64,000 nt of DNA from Patella vulgata (lineage: Eukaryota > Mollusca > Gastropoda > Patellidae): positions 62,444,702-62,508,701 of the forward strand of contig NC_065881.2 of assembly GCF_932274485.2 (NCBI RefSeq). The letters run 5' to 3'. How positions within the stretch are numbered: position 1 is the first letter of the stretch; each line of letters begins with the position of its first letter. Position numbers and translations under genes: made by a program. This document shows positions 19,370 through 30,479 of this stretch, piece by piece. Below the pieces are notes generated by a model. It did not search any database. It was given only the letters and a program-made list of their open reading frames with translations, and had not been told where the DNA came from.

Positions 19370-19599
19370 GTAGAAGAATTTATTTTAACTTTTAGCAGCT
19401 GTATCAACACTCTGAGTAAAATCTAGATAAATGTTTAGTATTCGACCCAAAGCAATTTCATTTTATAAAAGAGTCGTATATAATGCATAGTATTTTATGT
19501 TAAAAACAATTTAAGCACATGGTTACAAGTGTCAGTAGATAGTCTACTTTCATTTTTCAAAACTAAGTTTATTTCTACTTCTACCAGGTAATGTCCACA

Positions 19600-20150
19600 A
19601 TCATAGTTGATCATTTTGACACGGCGTGGGTTGCGCATGGCCAGCATGACGATGAAAAGTTAAGAACGGGGTGAAAAGTTAAAAACAGGATAAAATATGA
19701 CGTGGTGTCGATGCTCACAGAGCCCCAGACACCCTGGACTGGGACTTGAAGATCTCGATACCCTGGTGGTAAAGCATTCCAGTCTCTTATTGTTCTAGGG
19801 AAGAAGGAGAATTTCTTGGTGTCATTCCTGGTAGATGGAATTTGGAAAGTTTGAGGGTGCATGTGTCTAGTTGTCCTATTTGGTGGGATTAGCTTGTCTG
19901 TTGTGATATTAATGAGGTTGTTGTGGATCTTATGTCTGTTACACTAGCTGTTTGTGTGTAGTTGTTGACAACATATCTTGCGGCTCGACGTTGGACCATA
20001 TCGATTCTTTTGATGTCATTCTGTAGGTGGGGATCCCAAGCTGCGCTGGCATACTCAACTGAGGGCCTCACAAGGGTCATATATGCTCTCTCTTTAATCT
20101 TTGGCGATCTGATGTTGAGATTCCTTTTGAGATTCATCGTTTTCCCATTT
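19600..20150 (-). pseudogene. LINE (non-LTR) reverse transcriptase C-terminal remnant
   Basis: Minus-strand segments read RNLNIRSPKIKERAYMTLVR, then PSVEYASAAWDPH and DMVQRRAARYVVNNY, and in another frame FQIPSTRNDTKKFSFFPRTI and RDWNALPPG. This is the conserved C-terminal region of a widespread invertebrate non-LTR retrotransposon (CR1/Jockey-like). The copy is 5'-truncated and frame-broken between the two blocks (about 19862-19930). It lies antisense in intron 1 of CNEP1R1. Confidence 0.75.
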
Positions 20151-20392
20151 AACCAGATTCTCTTTATTATTATATTTCCAGTATAATTAAAGTGGGTAGC
20201 AATTACTGAATTAGAATGGAGTAGACCTTAATTTTTCATCATAATTTATAGGCATTACGTGTCTTAATTTTCATGGAAAAATATTAAATCATGGGGTTTA
20301 ACGTCCTACACTGTTCTGCTCCAACTGGACTACACTAATAATATCTAATGAAGCCATTCATATGCTACAGCCTCCTCATATATCGAATTATA

Positions 20393-20776
20393 GGGGATCA
20401 CGGTGGCTAAGTGGGTAAGACGCTGGCACGCTAGCCCGGTGGGCAGGTGTTTAATCCCTGCCTTGGCCGAGAAAGTTCATCCAGATTTTCCGGTGTGGCT
20501 CCTCCCATGTCAGTGATGCAGAACAGAGGGCCTGACAAGGACTGCTGTCTAGTCGTTCGGATGGGACAAAAAAAACGAGGTCCTGTGTACACATTGGTGT
20601 GCACATAAAAGATCCCTTGACAGTTGGAATTTGATATAGGAGTAGGCCGTAGTGCCGCTGTCCGGGCAAAGTTTCCCCTCATAGCACACTGTATATGGCG
20701 TATGGTCGCCTTCATTACCCGGTTCAAAGCAGAACAGTAGGACGTTTAACCTCATTTCATTTCATTTCATTTCATT
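20393..20776 (+). mobile_element. tRNA-derived SINE, family B, nearly full length
   Basis: The head GGTGGCTAAGTGGGTAAGAC resembles a tRNA A box and GGTGTTTAATCCC a B box. The body includes GGTCCTGTGTACACATTGG and TAGGACGTTTAACC, and the tail is (ATTTC)n. It is flanked by an imperfect 14-bp duplication, TATATCGAATTATA (20379-20392) and TATATCAAATTCTA (20777-20790). A second copy is at 25790-26107 (minus) and tail fragments are at 38005 and 39348. It lies in intron 1 of CNEP1R1. Confidence 0.85.
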
Positions 20777-20790
20777 TATATCAAATTCTA

Positions 20791-21411
20791 ACTGCCAATG
20801 GATTTTTATGTCATGGTTTTAAGGAGTCACACTTTAAATAATTGTTACTGATTTTTGAAGATCTCAAAACCTTGTATATCCTCCAGCTAAGAAGTCTCAG
20901 GAAAATTCTTGGTCTCATCCATTTTCAAATAGGCTATTCAAAGTATATTTCTTTTTTAGAAACAAAAAGAGAAAGTTAAACAACACTGATTATTGCAAAA
21001 ATAATAAGTAAACAGTGCAGGTGATGTCTTCCTCCTCTACACCAAAATGAATAAACAACATATATTGATTTTATTGCCAATTTATTTTTTTGTAAATCAT
21101 CAAGCTGAAGCAGTCAAAACTACATGTTTATATTTACCAGTAGCCTACACCAAGTTTCATCACTTTCCCTCGGTTATTATCAAGTTATATTATCTCAATC
21201 AAATTGTTTATCTCTGCTTAGTCTTTGTGCAAAATGCTAATCATTGAACTCATTTAAAGGATTCACTAACTTAATAAATATGACAAGGGATTTCAGTCAA
21301 AAGTCAGTGCTAAGTTGTTAGTGCTTTTACATCTCCAGTGTTGCAAATAATGAATGTAAAAAATCTTGCAATACTGACAAATAGCCTACAAAGTTTTTTG
21401 TTCTGTGCAAA
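20791..21411. other. Intron sequence with a worn R1 fragment
   Basis: Around 21120-21260 an R1-like unit is recognisable (CACCAAGTTTCATCAC, TCAAATTGTTTATCTCTGCT, AATCATTGAACTCAT), strongly diverged. The rest of this part of CNEP1R1 intron 1 shows nothing recognisable. Confidence 0.4.
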
Positions 21412-22060
21412 AAGAATTAGCTCTATTACATCACGACATCGTGTAAATCGACATCTTGACTTTTGACAGATTTTTGTTCTACATATAATTCCTTTTGTTA
21501 TTTATAACCAATTCAATAAAACTTAAAGGGACTATCCCGAATTAAACAGAGTCTCAAAAATAAAGCCTGAGTACGTATGAAACTTAAGCGTCAAAATATA
21601 GAGGAATAATACAGCTTGGGGCACCTGTCCCCACTTCCAGATTAAGACTGACGGGTTTAAGTTGTTTGAAAACGATCAAATATATTGAGTTAGTTGCTGG
21701 GCCCTAAGGTAGAGGATTTTAAGGGATTTTAACACAAAATTAACCAGTTTTATGCTCCAAAATATTATCGGGATTGACCCTTTAATTTATTTAATATTTT
21801 CATTTTCACATTGCACTTTTGATATCTACCTTTTGTCTTGTAACATTTCACTTAAGACTTTTTAAAATTTCAACAACACGCCTAATGTAAGTGACCCAGA
21901 ACTTTAAACTCTGACATCTTCTTATTTGACACTCCCACAATTTATTTGCTCCATCAACATTTGCCTTTTGCATCGTAACATTTTATATAGAACATGAAAT
22001 CAAGCCGGTATGCAAATTAGTTCACACAACACCTTTTTTTGCCAAAATCAACCTGGCTTA
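21412..22060 (+). repeat. Left inverted arm flanking the Penelope-like element
   Basis: It is collinear, in inverted orientation, with 24838-25140. Shared pieces are ATTACATCACGACATCGTG, GACATCTTGACTTTTGACA, CTACCTTTTGTC, ATAGAACATGAAATCAAGCC and ATGCAAATTAGTTCACAC. The left arm is longer because a MITE (21523-21785) and about 100 bp of extra sequence lie in it. Confidence 0.8.
21523..21785. mobile_element. TTAA-bounded MITE, family M3
   Basis: A 263-bp element including TTAA at both borders (21523-21526, 21782-21785). The ends are TTAAAGGGACTATCCCGA and, inverted, TTAAAGGGTCAATCCCGA. It interrupts the left inverted arm of the Penelope-like locus. No coding capacity. Confidence 0.85.
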
Positions 22061-22399
22061 AAGAAAGTCCCCATACAAATAATTTGGCTTATAACTAAAT
22101 ATTAAGGCCACCTGCTAATTCAGTCAAGGTCTTATTGTATGGTGATAAAGATGGGCGATTCGTCTAGTTATCCCAATTTGTAGTAACTAGTTTCATTCAT
22201 ATTGAACTCTTCAGACTAAATTGACTCAATTTCTAGAAAACGAATTCCAAACACCACCAACAACCAATCTAAAATCCACCATATGGTCCTAAACTTGTTA
22301 AAAATTTAAATTTTAATCAAAATAGTAATGATTCTGCGAATAAAACTTCTAAAAACCAAGTCATTCGTTGTAAATTTCTCTAAGATGGAGTTTTTAAAA

Positions 22400-24780
22400 T
22401 ACACCACAATACTCCATCCTCAGCAAAGGACTCAGCTTCTGCCCTACATCCATTGGGATAGACCTTAGTAAAATACTATTAGACCTTAGAAGCCTCATCC
22501 GTAAACTGAGAATCACCTATCACTTCCTGAAAGCACCCATACCCCCACAAAGTTTCCACTTGAAATTTGACCAAAAATTCGCACCACAGAGCACCTGGAC
22601 ACCCATTCCAGGAGCAAACCTTAACTTACAGATCTTCTTTAGAGTTATAACACACCAATTGCTCAACACAGAGACCATCAAATTCAAAAGAAACAACCTC
22701 CCCAAATTAGAAAGAGAGGCCATTGTCCAATTAAAAATGAACCTGAATATTATCATTAAGAAAGCCGACATGGGCTCAGCTGTTGTAATCCTCAACAAAT
22801 CTGATTATATCCTTGAAGTCGAAAGACAACTACATGTATCTAACACTACCTTTTATCTGCCTCTGGATGAAGACCCTACCTCAGAATTCAACACCAAAAT
22901 CAAATGTTTTCGTAACCAAAATCTATCAATCGGGACATACCACAGAAAAACTCCTCAAAACTCCAGTAAAGTCCTGGGCAGACCCATCATTAGTGAGAAT
23001 GGAACCCCCATGAAATTCATTAGTAGTTTCATAGACGAACACATCAAATATTTTGTCCCTCGATACCCCAGCTTTACTAGAGACACTACCCACTTTATTC
23101 AAAGATTAGAATCCATTGACCTCACCCAAGAAACCGATGTCATTCTTTTTACAATGGATGTTACCTCCCCCTATACCAACATCCCCACGAACAAAGGCTT
23201 ACAAGCAGTAGCCAAAAGTATACTCACATATAAACCCAATTGGAGAATCCACCTAACATACCTAATCGCACTCCTAAAACTTGTACTAACAAAAAACAAC
23301 TTTGTTTTTAACAGTGGTAGTTGGATGGCCGAATGGTTAGCACGTGCGTGCTGTATCATAGAGTCTGTCATTGAGTCAACTGGCGTGGTTTCGACTCCCC
23401 GGTTGTACGTAACAAGGAGTTGGGTCGCCTGTCCAACCTCGTGGGCTTTCTCCGGTTTCCTCCGACTGCTAAAAACCCCTACGTGCAAGCGAATTATTGA
23501 AATAAAATTGAACGTGTTAGTTCCGAAATGACCTAGTTTGTGTCGAGTGGACAAAGTACCCCTTAAACCTTTAGTCTTTGTCAGGTTTATAGATGACATT
23601 TTCCTTATCTGGACACATGGAAACTCCAAACTATTAGTTCTCCTCCAACTGATGAACACTTTTCATAAAACCATAAAGTTCTCAGCTGAATACTTAACTG
23701 ATAAAGTGCAGTTTCTAGACATTATGGTAAGTTTCAACTCCCACTTGAAAAAATGTTCATTTGACCTTTTCTGCAAACCGACAGACACACATTCTTACAT
23801 TTCCTACACCTCATGCTACCCCCATGCATATAAAAGTAAGGGATCCTACAGCTAATTTCATAGACTCACACCATACAGATTACATCAAACATGCAGACAA
23901 ACGTTACCCTTCCTACACCACACAACACCCCCTGCATATAAAACATAAGGGACCCTACCGCCAATTTCTGAGACTCAAATGTATCTGTTCACACCATACA
24001 GATTACTCCAAACATGCAGATAAACTGAAACATTACTATCTCCAGCAGGGTTACCCCAGCGATATAATCCAATCGAACCGATCCAAAGCCTATAAAATTA
24101 ATAGGAACACTCTCCTGCAATCCAAAATAACCCCTGAGAACAACAAACGTCCAGTCTTTATTACGGATTACAATCCCACTTCGGTATACCGTACATCAGC
24201 AAAATCATCAAGGACAACTGGCATATCCTCCATAGCTCCAACGATTGCCTCAGGACCTTCCCGAACCTTGCCTAACAGCTTTTAGACAGAACCCATCCCT
24301 AAAATATATGTTAACCTCAGCCACTATCAAAAACCCCACACTTAAACCCCAAGTTAGTGGGAAAAGGTGCGCATATTTAGACTATCTGTAACTTACCCAA
24401 TTGTCAGTATTGCAACATGCTTAAATCTAAGACCACTTTCTGTTCTAGTCAAACTGGCAAAACTTATAAATGTCCTAACAACTGGACTTGACATAGCAAG
24501 AATGTAATATACCTACTTACTTATAATCTATGCTATAAACAATATGTAGGTGAAACCAAAAGTTTGTTCCACATCAGACTGAAGTAACATTATGCTGACA
24601 TTACCCATAAGAGAGACACCCCGGTCGCAAATCACTTCACTTACCGAGACACTCCAATCGAAATCTTGACTATCAAATAATCAAACAACTTGGTACAAAC
24701 CCTGACCTTACAAAATCTACTACCAACAGATGCACCATTGAATCCCGACCTTATGGTATCAACAACAAAATCTGAACTGG
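22400..24780 (+). pseudogene. Penelope-like element: reverse transcriptase and GIY-YIG endonuclease, broken
   Basis: In order: a diagnostic N-terminal LSKGLSFCPT (about 22420); a reverse transcriptase with IIIKKADMGSAVVILNKSDY, GRPIISENGTPMKFISSFID and FTMDVTSPYTNIP; then, after a SINE, RFIDDIFLIW (catalytic box), VQFLDIMV and FCKPTDTHSYISY; then RLKCICSHHTDYSKHA; and finally a GIY-YIG nuclease block NVIYLLTYNLCYKQYVGETK (about 24501). This domain order defines endonuclease-bearing Penelope-like elements. The copy is inactive: a SINE sits in the reverse transcriptase, the segment expected between the NNFVFN and RFIDD motifs is missing, a stretch around 23815-23990 is duplicated in tandem, and the frame shifts. 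It lies in intron 1 of CNEP1R1, sense orientation. Confidence 0.9.
23331..23552 (+). mobile_element. tRNA-derived SINE, family A, inserted in the Penelope-like element
   Basis: The tRNA-like head is TGGCCGAATGGTTAGCACGT (A box), with a B box in GTGGTTTCGACTCCCCGG. A central domain CTCCGGTTTCCTCCGACTGC follows, resembling the conserved central domains of invertebrate SINE superfamilies, and then CGAAATGACCTAGTTTGTGT. The 3' CT-rich tail seen in other copies is absent and no target duplication is visible, so this copy was trimmed during or after insertion. Confidence 0.85.
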
Positions 24781-24837
24781 GGCATCCCCCCATTTATTTT
24801 CTTTATTATATGGTGATTTATTGTATGCTAGGTTGAT

Positions 24838-25140
24838 TTCAGCAAAAAAAGGTGCCGTGTGAACTAATTTGCATACTGGCTTGATTTAATGTTCTATGTA
24901 AAAAGTTATGATGGAAAAGACAAATATTGAAGGAGAAAAGTCTACTGTGACATGTCGATTGACAAAAGGTAGATGTAAAAAGTGTAATGTGAAAGCGAAA
25001 ATATTAAATTAATAAAGTTTTATTGAAATGGTTATATCAGAAAATGAATTATACGTAGAACAAATGTAATTTGTCAAAAGTCAAGATGTCAGTTTACGTG
25101 ATGTCATGATGTAATAAGAGCTACATTTGACTTGGTGTAA
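24838..25140 (-). repeat. Right inverted arm flanking the Penelope-like element
   Basis: Reverse-complement partner of 21412-22060. The innermost part (TTTGCATACTGGCTTGATTT, GAACTAATTTGCATAC) is best conserved; outer parts show small indels. Confidence 0.8.
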
Positions 25141-25356
25141 TTTACAAATCAAACTGGTGTTATGTTGGCCAGCCTGCGCTTTTATTAGAAATTTTTAATT
25201 TTCTAAGAACTGAGACATGGTTTACATAATTAATGGGTCATGGAGTCAATCTTTAAGAAATATTTTTTTGTTTGATTACAAAAATATATCTGGGATAAAA
25301 TCAACACAGAAATAAAAAAAAAAAGTATTTTTTTTTTTTTAAATTTGGAATTTCAG

Positions 25357-25428
25357 ATTTAAAAGCATTTGAAAGAAGACTGACTGAAGTGATTGATAAA
25401 TTGCAACCTGCTGCTAGATTCTGGAGAA
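25357..25428 (+). CDS. CNEP1R1: CNEP1R1 coding exon 2
   Basis: The acceptor GGAATTTCAG precedes it and the donor A|GTAAGA follows. It reads (G)AT TTA AAA… as DLKAFERRLTEVIDKLQPAA and RFWR plus one base, matching human DLKAFERRLTEYIHCLQPAT almost residue for residue. Entry in phase 1 agrees with exon 1, and exit in phase 1 agrees with exon 3. It encodes the amphipathic N-terminal segment that precedes the first membrane span. Intron 2 is 4,622 bp. Confidence 0.95.
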
Positions 25429-25789
25429 GTAAGAATTTTGAAATATAAAAATACATCTTTCATGTGATAGAATTGATAATTCTGGTTATGGCACCAATGC
25501 CGCCAATAACGAAAATCATCCTATGATGTCCCACGCCTTTTGGAGAAAGCAGAGGACTATTAAAATGGGTCTTTCTTTTCATCTGTCTGTCTGTCTCTCC
25601 TTCAAATTGAGCTAAAATGTTCAAACTTGGTGAAGGTTCTAATTAAGTGAGAGTGATGAAACTTGGTGTATAGTTTCATTACATCAATACCTTGAAGAAG
25701 AGCATTTTCTGCTTGGGCAAAGCAGAGATAAGCAGTTTGATTTGTTGATACTTTGTGGCACGATAACTTTGGTTCTAATTAAGTGAGAA

Positions 25790-26107
25790 ATGAAATGAAA
25801 TAAAATAGAGTTTAACGTCCTGTTCTGCTCCGATTGGGCTATACAGTGTGCTGTGAGAGAAATTTTGCCCGGACGGCGACATTACGTTAATCTGTTACGT
25901 GCATGCCAATGTGTACACAGGACCTTGTTTTTTTGTCCCATCCAATCGGCTATATGTTGTCCCTTGCCAGACCCTCTGTCCTGCACCACTGAGAAGGGGG
26001 AACCCGCTGTAAAATCCTCATGAACTTTCTTGGCAATTGCGGGGATCGAATATGGGACCTCTAGACTAGCAAGACAACATCTTAATCACTTTCCCACAGT
26101 GGCTCCC
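25790..26107 (-). mobile_element. tRNA-derived SINE, family B, reverse copy
   Basis: Reverse complement of the family at 20393: tail (ATTTC)n reading GAAATGAAATG, then GTTTAACGTCCTGTTCTG, ending at the tRNA-like head GTGGGAAAG…GTGGCTCCCC. It is flanked by a perfect 15-bp duplication CTAATTAAGTGAGAA at 25775-25789 and 26108-26122, so the insertion into R1 is unambiguous. Confidence 0.9.
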
Positions 26108-26156
26108 CTAATTAAGTGAGAATGATTAAACTTAGTATATAGTTTCATTACATAAA

Positions 26157-26435
26157 AGAGAGAGAGAGAAATGGGGTTTAACGTCCACTCGACACAAACT
26201 AGGTCATTTCGGGACTAACATATGGTTTAATTTTATTTACATAATTCGCTTGCGCGCAGGGGTCTTTAGCAGTGGGAGGAAACCGGAGGACCCGGAGAAA
26301 ACCCACGAGGTTGGACAGGCGACCCTACTCCTTGCCACGTACAACCGCGGATTCGAAACCACGCCAGTCGACTCAATGACAGACTTTATGATACAGCGCG
26401 CGCACGCTAACCATTCAGCCATCCAACCCCCCTTT
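26157..26435 (-). mobile_element. tRNA-derived SINE, family A, full-length reverse copy
   Basis: From the (GA)n tail through GGTTTAACGTCCACTCGACA and AAACTAGGTCATTTCGGGAC to the tRNA-like head (AACCATTCAGCCATCC). A 10-bp duplication ATTACATAAA is at 26147-26156 and 26436-26445. This copy defines the full length of family A, about 279 bp. Confidence 0.9.
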
Positions 26436-26629
26436 ATTACATAAATAAATTGACTAAGTTCAATTAAATGAGCATTTAGCCTACTGCTCAGGGTAAGCAG
26501 ATAAATAAGCTCAGGGAGAGCAGATAGATAAGCAATTTGATTGGCCGAGACTTTGGTGCCAGAAAACTTTGATTACTATTGAGTGAGAGTGGTGAGACTT
26601 TGTGTATAGTTTCATTACATCAATACCTT

Positions 26630-27413
26630 GGCCAAAGTTAATATCCAATTGACTTCAAATTTATACACAGTGTTTAAGGTCATGAGACGAAGAACCCTAT
26701 TGATTTTCAGTGATTTCCGATAATTACTGCCAGAGTTATGGCCCTTGATCACTTTGAAAAATCTTGTGGACGCTCTAAAGGCTAAAGTTAATATCCAATT
26801 GACTTTAAATTTACACACATTGTTTAAGGTCATGAGATGAAGAAGTCATTTTTTTTAGCGATTTTCGATAATTACTGCCAGAGTTATGGCCCTTGATCAC
26901 TTCAAAAAATCTTGTAAATGCACTAGAGGCTAAAGTTAATATCCTGTTTGACTTTAAATTTATACACAGTGTTTGAGGTCATGAGACGAAGAATCATATT
27001 AATTTTCAACGATTTACGATAATTACTGTCAAAGTTATGGCCCTTGATCACTTTGAGAAATCTGTGACGCTCTAGAGGCTAAAGTTATCATCTGATTGAC
27101 TTCAGATTGATATACAGAGTTTAAGGTCTTGAGACGAACAAGTATATTAATTTTCATTGAATTTTTGTGACATGGACAGCTAAATCGATGATATTAAAAG
27201 TTTCGTATACTAAATGTTCGCATGGGGCAGAACTTTATAAAAACCAAACAAATTCTAATGGTTTTCTGATAATTACTTAATGAGTTGTTACTCTTAATCA
27301 GATTATAATGTATTATATATGTTTCATTACCGAAAAATGTAAAAATATGCGACAACTCTTGTTGACTGCCCGAACGATTTAGCTGCTGTGGACGTATGTT
27401 TCGTTGCCTGGCA
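26630..27413 (+). mobile_element. Tandem-core element R3, copy a
   Basis: Units of about 165 bp with AAAGTTAATATCCAATTGAC, TTTAAATTTATACACAGTG, GGTCATGAGACGAAGAA and GAGTTATGGCCCTTGATCAC. The unique 3' part contains AAAAATATGCGACAACTCTT and ends GTTGCCTGGCAACCTATCTT. The 5' end is missing where it meets R1. The LINE at 27414 follows it directly. Confidence 0.75.
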
Positions 27414-28763
27414 ACCTATCTTTTTTCCTAAACTTAATTCATTCTTACCTGGACCACCGTAATCAATGTACTTTCGCAAACGGACAACACTCTCAACTTC
27501 AACCAATTACTTCTGGTATTCCACAGGGATCTATTTTAGGACCATTGTTATTTAATATTTTCATAAATGATCTTCCTCTCCATCTAGAGTCATTCTGTGA
27601 TTTATTTGCGGATGATACAACAGTCTATTCGTCAGCTACCAATTTGAATGATCTTCAAATTAAATTGCAACGTGATACTGATATCTTACTCAACTGGTGT
27701 GGCCACAATTCCATGATGGTCAACGAACTAAAAACTAAATGCATGCTAATAACCACTAAGCAGAAAAGAAAACGACTTTTAACACCAAATTTATTGATAA
27801 AACTTAACAACTGTGCGATTGAAAATGTCAGAACTTTTAAATTGCTTGGTATTCAGGTCGATAATCATCTGCAATGGAACGATCATGCAAATTATATTTC
27901 AAAAATTATCAATCAAAAAATATTTCAGTTACGCAAACTCAAAGAATTCCTCCCATGTAAATTCCGATCAATATTTTATAAATCATATATCCAGCCATAT
28001 CTCGATTACTGTTCACCTATATGGGAAAACTGCGATATTTTATCTCTTAATACTCTCCAACGACAACAAAACCGAGCATTCAAAATTATTTTAGATATTG
28101 AACACACAAAAGATTTATCTCCTGGCATTGCGGATCTAAACTTATTGAAAATTAAGGAAAGGCATTTATTGAATATGTTCTCCTACATTCACAAAATAAT
28201 TTATCATCGTTGCCCGGATTATTTAACTAATGTTCTTCCCTTTTACAATACACCCTATAGTAATATTAATAAGAGATTAATTGTTCCCAGACCCCAGCTT
28301 TCTGTTGTTAAAAATAGTATAAAATTCAGAGGATCTCAGTTATGGAATTCATTGCCAAATAATATTAAAAATATAAGCTCAATCAACATGTTTCGTAAGC
28401 ATATTTATAGATATTTAGTTGCTTCATTATTTAATGTTTCTTGTCCATTTTTTTTATTATTTTTTTTTTTTTTTTTATTTTTTTTTTTTTTTTAGATCTA
28501 TGTCATCAGCTTCCATGTTGATCCATGTACATATATTTTGTATAAAAGTATTCATCCCTATCTTCGAGCAAATACTGTTCATGTATAATTCTATTCATAC
28601 CTCTCATAGTGTAAATATTTTCACATTTATCAAACAGCACATCTAATATATTTATTATCATTATGTAAAACATTTGTTCCGGATTTTATGCATGTTTGGC
28701 GTTGTTAAAAGGGCAAAATGTAAGAAAGGCCCCAGGCCTAATTTTCTACCCTTTTGAAATAAG

Positions 28764-28790
<27 letters not shown>
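27414..28790 (+). pseudogene. 5'-truncated LINE: C-terminal part of reverse transcriptase plus 3' UTR
   Basis: An open frame from about 27404 to 28495 contains QPITSGIPQGSILGPLLFNI, FADDTTVY (catalytic), FKLLGIQVDNHLQWNDH, YIQPYLDYCSPIWENC and LQRQQNRAFKIILDI, ending with QLWNSLPNNIKNISSINMF. This is a non-LTR retrotransposon of the CR1/L2/Jockey group. The N-terminal endonuclease and the first part of the reverse transcriptase are missing, the usual outcome of aborted reverse transcription. The 3' UTR carries a 47-base T-rich run and ends in (ATT)n followed by (AT)n. The long open frame suggests a fairly recent insertion. Sense orientation in intron 2 of CNEP1R1; junction sequence with R3 makes the first codons non-native. 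Confidence 0.9.
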
Positions 28791-28794
<4 letters not shown>

Positions 28795-28944
28795 TATTGT
28801 CTATTCCTTACTGTATGTCAACTTATCTGAATATCAAATGCGTCATTTTGACATGGTCAAAATTGTCCCCATGAAACCGTCTGTAATTGGTTTGTGTTAC
28901 CTGTTTCTATTGATAGGAATTTTTCACTTGGAAATATGGTTGTA

Positions 28945-30042
28945 TTTTCCTGTCACTTCTGTCTGTACGTCCGTCCGCCCATCGTCCACAATTTCTTGTG
29001 AACACACTACAGACTACATTTATCATCTGATTGTTTTGAAAATGATATATATATTGTTTACATTAGGGAGATGAAGAAGCCAATTTAATTTCAATAATTT
29101 CCGTTAATTTCTTCTAGAGTTATGGCCCTTGTTTCATTTTGTTCCACCTTGTGAACACTCTAACATCAAAAGTTATCTGCTGATCTATATAAAATTTATA
29201 TGCATCATTCTAATTAGTAAAAGGTCATTAGTGTTTAAGGTCATGAGACAAAGAATCCTATTGTTTTTCATCGATTTCCAATAATTACTGCCAGAGTTAT
29301 GGCCCTTGATCACTTTGAAAAGTCTTGTGGATGCTCTTGAGACTAAAGTTAATATCCAATTGACTTTAAATTTATACCAAGTGTTTAAGGTCATGAGACG
29401 AAGAAGCCTATTGATTTTCAGCAATTTCCGATAATTAGTGCCAGAGTTATGGCCCTTGATCACTTTGAAAAAACTTGTGGGCACTCTAGAGGCTAAAGTT
29501 ATAATCCGATTCACTTTAAATTAATTATACACAGTGTTTAAGGTCATGAGATGAAGAATCCTATTGATATTCAACGATTTACGATAATTACTGCCTGAGT
29601 TATGGCCCTTGATCACTTCAAATAATCTTGTAAATGCACTAGAGGCTAAAGTTAATATCCGATTGACTTTAAATTTATACACCATGTTTACACCTATATA
29701 TAATCCTTTCAGTTGACTTTAGATTAATACACAGGGTTTAAGGTATTGAGACGAACAAGTTTATTGATTTTCAATGATTTTGATAACTTGAACAGCTGAA
29801 TCCATGATATTAAATGTTTTGTATACTAAACGTTAGCATGGGCCAAAAAAATTCTAATGATTTTCTGGTTTTCCGATAATTACTTAATGAGTTGTTAATC
29901 TTAATCCGATTTGAGTGTATTATAAATGTTTCATTACCGACAAAAGTAAAAATATGTGACAACTTTTGTTGACTGCCTGGATGACTTAGCTGCTGTGGGT
30001 GTGAGTTTCGTTGCCTTGCAAGTTGCCTTGCAACCTATCTTT
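28945..30042 (+). mobile_element. Tandem-core element R3, copy b, reaching the CNEP1R1 exon 3 acceptor
   Basis: The head has a GTACGTCCGTCCGCCC block and ACAATTTCTTGTGAACACAC. One R3' unit (TCTAGAGTTATGGCCCTTG) follows, then about four R3 units, then the unique 3' part ending GCAAGTTGCCTTGCAACCTA-TCTT. Other copies end the same way at 27413, 42925 and 46345. The last shared bases are at about 30042, eight bases before exon 3 starts. Confidence 0.75.
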
Positions 30043-30050
30043 ATTTTCAG

Positions 30051-30124
30051 TAATTCTTATATTTGTGTCGCTGTGTACAGCTGTTGGTGCATGGACTTGG
30101 CTCTGGGACCCAGATACATCTAAG
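30051..30124 (+). CDS. CNEP1R1: CNEP1R1 coding exon 3
   Basis: Acceptor CTTTATTTTCAG, donor AAG|GTTAGC. Spliced from exon 2 it reads [25 protein letters not shown], matching human [20 protein letters not shown] PETQK. It encodes the first membrane span and the conserved GAWxWLxDPxT turn. The polypyrimidine stretch before the acceptor partly overlaps the end of transposable element R3. Exit is in phase 0. Intron 3 is 6,898 bp. Confidence 0.96.
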
Positions 30125-30479
30125 GTTAGCCAAAGTACTTTTAATGTGCACACATTACATTCATTTTATACGATTTTTAATGATGGTCATTTAGAGATTT
30201 ATAAATATTGTAAATTACAATATTTAAATATCACCAAGCACTAGAATGATTAAACTTTCATCAGGCAGTTGCCACTATTTAAAGGTGCATTATGTAAAAT
30301 TTAGATAAAGAGCTGACCGTTCTTGCTATAACAGTTCAAAATAAATAGGTATTGCAAAATGAATATATTGAAAATTTCATTCAAATTGCTTTATTCTGAG
30401 CAAGTCTTGGGAAGATGTGGCATAGATTGTTTATTATTGTAAGAATGGTATTTGTTATTCAAGACTTAGCCTCTTTTGC
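30125..30479. other. Intron 3 sequence with an R4-like piece
   Basis: From about 30283 the sequence GGTGCATTATGTAAAATTTA, TTCTTGCTATAACAGTTCAA and ATATTGAAAATTTCATTCAA is collinear with R4 at 41119-41220. Only one end of the element is present. Confidence 0.5.

Larger units (their letters stand above)
25526..26629 (-). mobile_element. Tandem-core element R1, copy c, with two nested SINEs
   Basis: The reversed R1 end GTCCCACGCCTTTTGGAGAA and GGACTATTAAAATGGGTC, then a (TCTG)n run and R1 units (TTGAGCTAAAATGTTCAAAC, GATAAGCAGTTTGATTTG). SINEs interrupt it at 25790-26107 and 26157-26435, each with a clear duplication of R1 sequence. It changes directly into R3 sequence near 26629. In intron 2 of CNEP1R1. 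Confidence 0.75.

Noticed and set aside
20401-20460. Second tRNA-like sequence
   Set aside because: It is the head of SINE family B, which continues into a conserved 380-bp body with an ATTTC tail and a target duplication.
23331-23400. tRNA-like sequence with A and B boxes
   Set aside because: It is the head of SINE family A, repeated at 26400 and 50690 with the same non-tRNA body; no complete cloverleaf with a paired acceptor stem is visible.
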